This document shows positions 1-5,644 of a stretch of 5,644 bases of DNA, one piece after another; positions within the stretch are counted from its first letter, which is position 1, and each line of letters begins with the position of its first letter. A program made the position numbers and the translations under genes. Below the pieces are notes generated by a model. That model was not told where the DNA came from, did no database searches, and saw nothing but the letters and a program-made list of their open reading frames with translations. The stretch comes from an uncultured Bacteroidota bacterium (lineage in GTDB: Bacteria > Bacteroidota > Bacteroidia > Chitinophagales > Chitinophagaceae): contig CAINEG010000273.1 of assembly GCA_903847655.1 (NCBI GenBank), positions 1 through 5,644 of the forward strand, read 5' to 3'.

Positions 1-185
1 CCAAAATAGGTTTGATGATTGCTCACAAATAGCACATTTTTTTGGGGTAGTTTTTCTAAATTTTCAGTTCCTTCAATTTCCACTGTATTAAATAAAGCAA
101 GCCCAGGATAAGTAAATAAACCTACCACGCCATAAATCACCGAACGAAACAGGCGAATTTGTTTTAAACGATCCAGTAGTGTCAT
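1..185 (-). CDS. PlsC-like 1-acyl-glycerol-3-phosphate acyltransferase, N-terminal fragment
   Basis: Only the first 61 codons are in the window; the gene continues past the left edge. Translation starts at the ATG at 185-183 and begins MTLLDRLKQIRLF. An in-frame TAA lies three codons upstream, so no earlier start is available. Residues about 14-33 (SVIYGVVGLFTYPGLALF) are hydrophobic and could be a membrane-associated helix. Residues 51-61 read VLFVSNHQTYF, matching the active-site block of the PlsC/LPLAT acyltransferases. The catalytic His is H57; its partner Asp would be just outside the window. Family members transfer an acyl chain to lysophosphatidic acid (or a related acceptor) at the inner membrane to make phosphatidic acid. 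The call rests on this one motif plus the preceding hydrophobic stretch, so the acceptor substrate cannot be assigned. The gene is divergent from the neighbouring phosphatase. Confidence 0.8.
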   Translation of the reverse strand, partial: MTLLDRLKQIRLFRSVIYGVVGLFTYPGLALFNTVEIEGTENLEKLPQKNVLFVSNHQTYF

Positions 186-192
186 ATTTAGT

Positions 193-215
193 TATCTTGT
201 TAGGCTTGCAAGATA
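193..215. repeat. Short inverted repeat upstream of the acyltransferase start
   Basis: The arms TATCTTG (193-199) and CAAGATA (209-215) are perfect 7-bp complements separated by a 9-base spacer. The dyad lies in the 87-bp divergent intergenic region, 7 bp upstream of the minus-strand acyltransferase ATG. It could be an operator half-site pair or a weak hairpin in the acyltransferase leader. It is short and A/T-rich, so chance is a realistic explanation. No T-tract follows that would make it a terminator. Confidence 0.3.
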
Positions 216-272
216 GTACATAAATTTTTATTGAACTTTCACTGTTTAAACAACAAATAGTACCTTTAGCCA

Positions 273-935
273 ATGGAAAAATCTGCTGTAATTTTTGATA
301 TTGATGGCTTGTTAATCAATAGTGAGCCCTTGTGGAACAAAGCCGCTACCGAAATTTTTAGACAATATGGCATTCAATTAAGTGAAGCGCAATATGCAAC
401 CACTACTGGACTTCGTTCTAAAGAATTTGTGGCGCATTGGTTAATCTTAAATGATGTGCCTGCTTCTGAATTTGATAGGGCCGAACAAAAAATTATCAAA
501 CTTGCTTTAGACTTAATAGATAAAGACGCTACCTTAATGCCAGGGGTAGAAAGTGTTTTTGAATTCTTTATTAATAAAGCATTTAAAATGGGCTTGGCTA
601 CTTCCTCTCCTAGCGAATTAATTGAATGGGTCAAAGATAAATTAGGCATAAGAAAATACATCCATGCCAGTTGCTCTGCACAGCACTTGCCATTTGCCAA
701 ACCGCATCCGCAAGTATATTTGGATTGCGCAGCGGCCATGCATACTTCTCCATTGGCTTGTATTTGTTTTGAAGATTCTTATTATGGAATGATAGCCGCC
801 AAGGCGGCAAGAATGACCTGCGTGGTGGTACCCTCTGCCGAAGATTTGAAATTAGAACATTGGGGAGCGGCGGACCTTAAACTATCTTCCTTACAAAATT
901 TTGGTGCCCTGCATTTTAATAGGTTAAACCAATAA
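273..935 (+). CDS. hxpB: HAD-superfamily sugar phosphatase, HxpB/YniC-like
   Basis: A 220-residue cytoplasmic HAD phosphatase of the beta-phosphoglucomutase-like subfamily. Motif I is FDIDGLL, with nucleophile D9 and acid/base D11, followed by INSEPLW. Residues about 16-90 form the helical cap. Motif II is LATSSP, with T110. Motif III is K143 in AKPHPQVYLDCAA. Motif IV is FEDSYYGM, with E167 and D168, followed by the AAKAARM block. From memory, the SEPLW, KPHPQVYLDCAA, GMIA-KAARM and LKLSSL blocks closely match E. coli YniC (HxpB), a Mg-dependent phosphatase acting on hexitol phosphates and 2-deoxyglucose-6-phosphate. The family is promiscuous, so the natural substrate here is inferred. Length is normal and nothing is truncated. 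The start is fixed because an in-frame TAG lies at 267-269, and no Shine-Dalgarno is visible. It is co-directional with the polyprenyl synthase 57 bp downstream. Confidence 0.9.
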   Translation: MEKSAVIFDIDGLLINSEPLWNKAATEIFRQYGIQLSEAQYATTTGLRSKEFVAHWLILNDVPASEFDRAEQKIIKLALDLIDKDATLMPGVESVFEFFINKAFKMGLATSSPSELIEWVKDKLGIRKYIHASCSAQHLPFAKPHPQVYLDCAAAMHTSPLACICFEDSYYGMIAAKAARMTCVVVPSAEDLKLEHWGAADLKLSSLQNFGALHFNRLNQ

Positions 936-992
936 ACTCAAGGCCAAATAAATAGGGCGGCTTGGGGAAAATAAAATAAATTGCAGGTATTC

Positions 993-1955
993 ATGGAATT
1001 AGCAAAAAAAATCATTGGGGCGGAACTGGAACTCTTTGAAAAGCATTTCAAAGAAGCAGTAAAAAGTAGGGTTTCCTTGCTTGACCGCATCATGCAATAC
1101 ATTGTGAAACGCAAGGGCAAACAAATGCGCCCTATGTTTGTTTTATTGTCTGCTAAATTAAACGGCGAAATCAATGACAGTTCTTATAGAGCCGCCTCCT
1201 TGGTAGAACTTTTACATACCGCCACCTTGGTGCATGACGATGTGGTAGATGATGCCTTGGAAAGAAGGGGCATGTTTTCGATCAATGCTTTATGGAAAAA
1301 TAAAATTGCGGTACTAGTGGGCGATTACTTATTGTCCAAAGGCTTATTACTCTCCTTAGAAAATAAAGATTTTACCATCTTGACCATTTTGTCTACTGCG
1401 GTAAAAAAGATGAGTGAGGGAGAATTGTTGCAGATAGAAAAAACAAGAAACTTAAATTTTGATGAGTCTATCTATTATGAAATCATCAATGGTAAAACTG
1501 CTTCTTTGTTGGCTTCAAGTTGTGCCGCGGGCGCAAGTTCGGTTACACAAGACGAAACGCTTATTCAAAGAATGCGTGAATTTGGCGAAAATGTAGGCAT
1601 GGCCTTTCAAATAAAGGACGATTTATTTGATTATGGAGAAGCCAATGTTGGCAAGCCCACAGGCAATGACATCAAAGAAAAAAAATTAACCCTACCACTA
1701 ATTCATATTTTACAAAAGGTAGCGCCTGCTTTAAAAAAGCAAATCATTTACATTGTTAAAAACAACAATAACGACAAAGACAAGGTGAAATTTGTGATAG
1801 ACCATGTAGTGCAATATGGAGGTATTGATTATGCGACCAATAAAATGATTGAATACCGAGACAAAGCATTACTATTGCTCCATCAATTCCCCGCCAGCGA
1901 AACTAGAGACGCCCTTGAGGAATTAGTGAGATACACCACCGATAGAAAATTTTAA
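993..1955 (+). CDS. Long-chain trans-polyprenyl diphosphate synthase (IspB-like)
   Basis: A 320-residue all-helical, soluble prenyltransferase that condenses isopentenyl diphosphate units onto an allylic primer. Numbered from the ATG at 993, the substrate-binding GKQMR is at 42-46. The first Asp-rich motif is HDDVVDD, with D82, D83, D86 and D87, followed by arginines 91-92. K168/T169 lie in GKTASLLASS. The second Asp-rich motif is KDDLFD, with D209, D210 and D213, and then GKPTGNDIKEKK. The residue five before the first motif is a small Ala (A77), which in this family leaves the product tunnel open and fits a long product. Bacteroidota usually make menaquinone, so a heptaprenyl or octaprenyl side chain is likely, but chain length cannot be read from sequence alone. 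A TTG at 981 is also in frame, but ATG 993 is preferred: it gives a family-typical MELAKKIIG start and has an AGG at 985-987. The stop overlaps the recJ start. Confidence 0.92.
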   Translation: MELAKKIIGAELELFEKHFKEAVKSRVSLLDRIMQYIVKRKGKQMRPMFVLLSAKLNGEINDSSYRAASLVELLHTATLVHDDVVDDALERRGMFSINALWKNKIAVLVGDYLLSKGLLLSLENKDFTILTILSTAVKKMSEGELLQIEKTRNLNFDESIYYEIINGKTASLLASSCAAGASSVTQDETLIQRMREFGENVGMAFQIKDDLFDYGEANVGKPTGNDIKEKKLTLPLIHILQKVAPALKKQIIYIVKNNNNDKDKVKFVIDHVVQYGGIDYATNKMIEYRDKALLLLHQFPASETRDALEELVRYTTDRKF

Positions 1956-3652
1956 TGGAAAAAAGATGGAATATATTAAGTGCAGACAATGCCAAAGTGC
2001 AAGCTTTGCAAGAGGCACTAAAAATACATCCATTGTTATGTGAATTACTCATTCAAAGAGGCATAGAAGATTTTGAAGCCGCGAAAAAATATTTCAGACC
2101 CAACTTAGACCATCTGCATGACCCCTGGTTGATGAAGGACATGCAAAAAGCAGTAACCAGAATTGAAGCCGCCGTTGAAAAAAATCAACATCTATTGGTA
2201 TTTGGAGATTATGATGTGGATGGTACTACTTCTGTGGCTACTTTATATCAGTTTCTAAAAAAACTCACCCCCAATATTGATTACTATATACCACATAGGT
2301 ACAAAGAGGGTTATGGCATTTCTAAAATAGGAATAGATTATGCCAAAGAAAAAGGCATTGATTTAATCATCTCCGTTGACTGTGGTATTAAATCCATTGA
2401 ACTAGTCAGCTATGCAAAAGAATTAGGTATTGATTTTATTATTTGCGACCACCATTTACCGGATGCCATTTTACCACCAGCCATTGCTATTCTAAATCCC
2501 AAACAGATTGATTGTAATTATCCATTTAAAGAATTGTGTGGATGTGGTGTGGTATTTAAATTAATCAGCGCCTTGGCCGAAAAGTACAAGATGCCTGCAG
2601 AATCTTATTTAGAATATTTAGATTTAGTAGCCACCGCCATTGCAGCGGATATCGTGCCCATTGTAGATGAAAACAGAACCCTTGCTTTTTTTGGATTGCA
2701 ACAAGTAAACGAAGCGCCCTGCCCTGGCTTATTAGCGCTGATGGATTTGGCCAAGCAAACTACACCCATGCGCATCACCAATTTGGTATTTGCCGTAGCG
2801 CCAAGAATTAATGCAGCAGGCAGAATGGACGATGCAAAAAAAGCGGTACAACTGTTTATAGAAAAAGACTATACCAAGGCATTGGCCATTGGCAGTTTAT
2901 TGCAACAAGACAATTTAGACCGTAGAGAAGCCGATACCACCATTACAGAAGAAGCATTGGAACAAATAGAATTGGATTTAAATCATTCCAATAAAAAATC
3001 GTCGGTGGTGTTTCAACCGCATTGGCATAAAGGAGTTGTTGGAATAGTAGCTAGTAGATTAATTGAAAAACATTATAAACCAACTATTGTACTCACACAA
3101 AGTGGCGATGTATTAGCAGGCAGCGCAAGAAGTGTAATAGGCTTTAATTTATACGAGGCCTTGCATGCCTGCAGAGAACACTTAATTGGATATGGCGGGC
3201 ATTTTGCAGCTGCAGGCATGACCCTTGCCTTAGATCAATTAGAGCCATTTAAACTTGCATTTGAAAGAGAAGTAAGTGCAAGAATAACGGAGGCACAATT
3301 GGTACCAGAAATCATCATCAACGCAGTATTGCCATTAGACAGCATCAATAAAAACTTTTATCAGATCATTACACAAATGGAACCTTTTGGCCCCGATAAC
3401 ATGCGCCCCTTATTTATTGCGCAAGGGGTATATGATACCGGCTATTCTAAACTAATGAAGGAGGCGCATATTAGTTTTAATGTAACACAGGGCAATAATC
3501 CCATCAAAGGGATTGGTTACAATATGCCCCATTATATGCCCATTGTAAAATCGGGTAAACCCTTTGACATTGTATTTCAATTGCAATTAAATGAATGGCA
3601 GGGAACAGAAACAGTGCAAATGCAGGTGCTAGATGTAAAAGCTAGCAGTTAA
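1955..3652 (+). CDS. recJ: Single-stranded-DNA-specific exonuclease RecJ
   Basis: A 565-residue protein, close to the usual RecJ length. RecJ is a cytoplasmic 5'-to-3' exonuclease on single-stranded DNA, used in RecF-pathway recombination, base excision repair and mismatch repair. The N-terminal DHH domain shows motif I FGDYDVDG (D85, D87, D89), motif II VDCG (D142), motif III CDHH (D165, H166, H167) and motif IV AADIVP (D232), all metal-binding positions. RINAAGR follows at 284-290. The DHHA1 domain carries HKGVVGIVASRL at about 358-369, GSARS at 389-393 and the GGH signature at 414-416. A C-terminal OB-fold region of about 455-565 includes MEPFGPDN (475-482). All catalytic residues are present. 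The ATG overlaps the upstream stop by one base (TAATG), so it is very likely translationally coupled to the polyprenyl synthase; no separate Shine-Dalgarno is seen. Confidence 0.97.
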   Translation: MEKRWNILSADNAKVQALQEALKIHPLLCELLIQRGIEDFEAAKKYFRPNLDHLHDPWLMKDMQKAVTRIEAAVEKNQHLLVFGDYDVDGTTSVATLYQFLKKLTPNIDYYIPHRYKEGYGISKIGIDYAKEKGIDLIISVDCGIKSIELVSYAKELGIDFIICDHHLPDAILPPAIAILNPKQIDCNYPFKELCGCGVVFKLISALAEKYKMPAESYLEYLDLVATAIAADIVPIVDENRTLAFFGLQQVNEAPCPGLLALMDLAKQTTPMRITNLVFAVAPRINAAGRMDDAKKAVQLFIEKDYTKALAIGSLLQQDNLDRREADTTITEEALEQIELDLNHSNKKSSVVFQPHWHKGVVGIVASRLIEKHYKPTIVLTQSGDVLAGSARSVIGFNLYEALHACREHLIGYGGHFAAAGMTLALDQLEPFKLAFEREVSARITEAQLVPEIIINAVLPLDSINKNFYQIITQMEPFGPDNMRPLFIAQGVYDTGYSKLMKEAHISFNVTQGNNPIKGIGYNMPHYMPIVKSGKPFDIVFQLQLNEWQGTETVQMQVLDVKASS

Positions 3653-3673
3653 TTTACAAAATAAAATCTTCCC

Positions 3674-3708
3674 AAAAAAAAAAGGTGTTCAAATTTGAAC
3701 ACCTTTTT
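3674..3708. terminator. Bidirectional intrinsic terminator between recJ and htpG
   Basis: Bases 3679-3708 form a perfect 30-bp palindrome centred between 3693 and 3694, with core GGTGTTC / GAACACC and flanking A5/T5 runs. On the minus strand the hairpin is followed by a run of ten T (complement of A 3674-3683, partly inside the stem). On the plus strand it is followed by T5 at 3704-3708 and then AGTATAAAATT. It sits 26 bp past the recJ stop and 21 bp past the htpG stop, as expected for a terminator shared by convergent genes. The longer T-tract suggests stronger termination of htpG than of recJ. Function is inferred from structure and position. Confidence 0.88.
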
Positions 3709-3729
3709 AGTATAAAATTGCACGCCAAT

Positions 3730-5589
3730 TTATTTTAATAAATCAACACTTCTATTAATAAAGTTGGTTAGCTCTGCGCCTTTTAATAAACCTTGAGAAA
3801 GCAAGGCCAAGTCGGCTAAATTGCGGGCTTGTTTTTGTTGCTTATCAACATCTGCTTCTTTTAATAAGGCTTGGAAAATAGGATGATTGCCATTGATGGT
3901 TAAATTAACTTCATCGGGCATTTGCGCATAAAAAGCAGTCATACCTCCACCACCCATGCTGGCCATATCTTTCATACGACGCATAAATTCGGGGCGTGTA
4001 GCAATTACCGGCGCTGCGTCTTGGCTCAAGCCTTTCACTTCAACCGTAATAGTAGTTTCAGGTATTTGAAATTCAAATAATTTCTTAGCTTGTTCTACTT
4101 CCTCTTTAGATAAAATGGAATCTACATTTTCTTGTTTGTCAATTAAATTATCAACCACATCAGCATCTACACGTACAAACTGAACGCCTTCCCATTTCAT
4201 TTCTACATTATTAATAAAGGCAGCGTCCACCATGGTTTCCAACTTTATTACTTTGTAGCCCTTCCCTACTGCTGCTTGTATAAAAGCATCTTGTCCTACA
4301 GGGTTGGTGGTATACAACAATACTTGTTTGCCATCTTTATTTTTTTGATTAGCCTCCGTTGCTTTTTTATATTCTTCTAAAGTATAAAAAGTCCCCGCTT
4401 TAGCAGCATCTTCTAAAATCAAAAATTTATTGCCTTTGTCTAAAAACTTATCGTCGGTAATCATACCATATTTCACAAACAAACCAAGGCTCTCCCATTT
4501 ATCTTCAAAAGCTTTGCGATCGTTGTTAAAAATTTCTTCTAATTTATCCGCTACTTTTTTAGTGATATGCGCGTTAATCTTTTTCACATTCGGGTCACCT
4601 TGTAAATAGCTACGACTCACATTTAATGGAATATCGGGGCTATCAATCACCCCATGCAATAACATTAAAAATTCAGGAACAATATCTTTCACTTCATCGG
4701 TAACAAACACCTGGTTGCAATACAACTGAATTTTGTCCTTTTGAATTTCAAAGCTTTGTTTGATTTTAGGAAAATATAAAATACCCGTTAGGTTAAAAGG
4801 ATAATCTACGTTTAAGTGAATCCAAAACAAAGGGGTTTCACCAAAGGGATATAATTCTTTATAAAAGTTTTCATAATCTTCCTTGGTTAAATCTGCAGGT
4901 TTGCGAATCCAAAGAGGATTGGTATTGTTAATAGGTTTTTCTAGTTCTGCTTCTTTACCCTCTTCCACTTTCACTTCTGCATTCGCATCGGTAAAATAAA
5001 TAGCAACGGGCAAGAATTTACAAAAACGATCTAAGATAGATTTCACACGGCTGGCCTCTAAGAACTCGGCACTTTCTTCGTTGATGTGTAAAACAATTTT
5101 AGTACCGCGGGCGCTATAGTCCACTTCGTACAATTCATATTCGGTGCTTCCATCGCAGCTCCAAAAAACACCAGGGGTATCTTTATGGCTTTTGGAATAA
5201 ATATCTACTTTTTCGCTAACCATAAAGGCGCTATAAAAACCAAGACCAAAGTGACCAATGATACTAGCGTCTTTGTATTTAGTAACAAATTCTTCTGCGC
5301 CGCTGAAGGCCACTTGGTTAATATATTTATCTACTTCTTCAGAGGACATACCAATACCATTGTCCATAATGGTCAATGTTTTTTCTTTGGCATCTAAAAT
5401 TACATCTACTCTAAGGTGTCCAATATCGCCTTTCACTTCGCCTTTAGAGCTTAATGTTTTTAGTTTTTGGGAAGCATCTACGGCGTTACTTACTAGCTCA
5501 CGTAAAAATATTTCGTGGTCGCTGTAAAGGAACTTTTTAATAATTGGAAAGATGTTCTCTGTCTGAACTCTAATTTGACCTTTTTGCAT
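3730..5589 (-). CDS. htpG: Molecular chaperone HtpG (bacterial Hsp90)
   Basis: A 619-residue ATP-dependent cytosolic homodimeric chaperone, close to the family length. Numbered from the ATG at 5589-5587, the N-terminal GHKL ATPase has FLRELVSNAVDA (general base E31, Mg-binding N35), MDNGIGM (D76, which contacts adenine) and the lid/phosphate-binding GHFGLGFYSAF starting at G112. A short acidic linker lies near 205-220. The middle domain has NVDYPFNLTGILYFP and the ATP-contacting Arg R326 in PLNVSRSYLQ. The C-terminal dimerization domain includes a Met/Gly-rich stretch at 532-557 (RPEFMRRMKDMASMGGGGM). The frame stays open upstream to a TTG at 5637, giving 16 more codons, but the family start MQKGQIRVQTENIF begins at ATG 5589, so that one is chosen. 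No Shine-Dalgarno and no CIRCE element are visible in the 55 bp upstream. It is convergent with recJ and shares its terminator. Confidence 0.97.
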   Translation of the reverse strand: MQKGQIRVQTENIFPIIKKFLYSDHEIFLRELVSNAVDASQKLKTLSSKGEVKGDIGHLRVDVILDAKEKTLTIMDNGIGMSSEEVDKYINQVAFSGAEEFVTKYKDASIIGHFGLGFYSAFMVSEKVDIYSKSHKDTPGVFWSCDGSTEYELYEVDYSARGTKIVLHINEESAEFLEASRVKSILDRFCKFLPVAIYFTDANAEVKVEEGKEAELEKPINNTNPLWIRKPADLTKEDYENFYKELYPFGETPLFWIHLNVDYPFNLTGILYFPKIKQSFEIQKDKIQLYCNQVFVTDEVKDIVPEFLMLLHGVIDSPDIPLNVSRSYLQGDPNVKKINAHITKKVADKLEEIFNNDRKAFEDKWESLGLFVKYGMITDDKFLDKGNKFLILEDAAKAGTFYTLEEYKKATEANQKNKDGKQVLLYTTNPVGQDAFIQAAVGKGYKVIKLETMVDAAFINNVEMKWEGVQFVRVDADVVDNLIDKQENVDSILSKEEVEQAKKLFEFQIPETTITVEVKGLSQDAAPVIATRPEFMRRMKDMASMGGGGMTAFYAQMPDEVNLTINGNHPIFQALLKEADVDKQQKQARNLADLALLSQGLLKGAELTNFINRSVDLLK

Positions 5590-5644
5590 AGTTCTGTTGT
5601 TTAGCTCTATACTAGCAAACAGGGTACCAAAGCCCAAATTCTGC

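Noticed and set aside
186..272. Bacteroidota-type promoter (TTG near -33, TAnnTTTG near -7) for either divergent gene
   Set aside because: Near matches such as TAGGCTTG at 201-208 (plus) and TACTATTTG at 262-254 (minus) lack a correctly spaced upstream TTG. TACCTTTA at 261-268 would place the transcript start on the start codon. None is strong enough to annotate.
88..273. Minus-strand 61-codon open frame across the divergent spacer
   Set aside because: It overlaps the real acyltransferase fragment in a different frame, and its protein resembles no family. The frame with the NHQTYF block is the coding one.
374..739. Minus-strand 121-codon open frame inside the phosphatase gene
   Set aside because: It is wholly antisense to a gene with intact HAD motifs and has no recognisable domain.
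938..1174. Minus-strand 78-codon open frame over the 5' part of the polyprenyl synthase
   Set aside because: It is antisense to conserved prenyltransferase coding sequence and has no domain or leader signal.
1759..1785. Asn/Lys/Asp-rich stretch (KNNNNDKDK) in the polyprenyl synthase as a sequence error or repeat insertion
   Set aside because: The frame stays intact with normal sequence on both sides. It fits a variable surface loop between helices in an AT-rich genome.
3679..3708. Palindrome as a regulator operator instead of a terminator
   Set aside because: It lies between two convergent gene ends with T-tracts on both strands, where a promoter operator is not expected.
5185..5527. Two overlapping plus-strand open frames (5185-5397 and 5258-5527) inside htpG
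   Set aside because: Both are antisense to the strongly conserved HtpG ATPase domain and look like compositional shadows.
5590..5644. Heat-shock control element (CIRCE) or promoter upstream of htpG
   Set aside because: No TTAGCACTC/GAGTGCTAA dyad and no convincing TAnnTTTG element occurs in the 55 bp available; the true promoter may lie beyond the edge.

Overview
This AT-rich window looks like ordinary chromosomal housekeeping DNA from a member of the Bacteroidota. Three things suggest this: start codons sit in A/T-rich leaders with no convincing Shine-Dalgarno sequence, the HtpG carries the Met/Gly-rich C-terminal segment I associate with Bacteroidota homologues, and the acyltransferase fragment has the NHQTYF-type active-site block common in that phylum. 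A Chitinophagaceae or Sphingobacteriia-like relative is my best guess, but the sequence alone cannot settle it.

Layout from left to right. Bases 1-185 hold the first 61 codons of a minus-strand PlsC-like acyltransferase that runs off the left edge. A divergent intergenic region of 87 bp (186-272) follows and contains a short dyad. Three plus-strand genes then run in one direction: a HAD-family sugar phosphatase resembling HxpB/YniC (273-935), a long-chain trans-polyprenyl diphosphate synthase (993-1955), and the single-strand DNA exonuclease RecJ (1955-3652), whose start codon overlaps the synthase stop in TAATG. A 77-bp convergent spacer (3653-3729) holds a perfect 30-bp palindrome with T-tracts on both strands, which is a probable bidirectional terminator. 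The minus-strand Hsp90 chaperone gene htpG (3730-5589) fills the rest, with its start 55 bp from the right edge.

The genes do not form one pathway. The acyltransferase (phospholipid synthesis) and the polyprenyl synthase (quinone side chain or lipid carrier) both concern membrane lipids. RecJ serves DNA repair and recombination, HxpB clears phosphosugars, and HtpG serves protein folding. The synthase and recJ are very likely co-transcribed and translationally coupled. Whether hxpB shares their transcript is open.

All four complete genes have family-typical lengths and intact catalytic motifs. I see no mobile element, CRISPR array, tRNA, rRNA or pseudogene, and no evidence of an undescribed system. 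The points worth a second look are small: two start-site corrections, the palindromic terminator, the dyad beside the acyltransferase start, and residue-level details of the enzymes.
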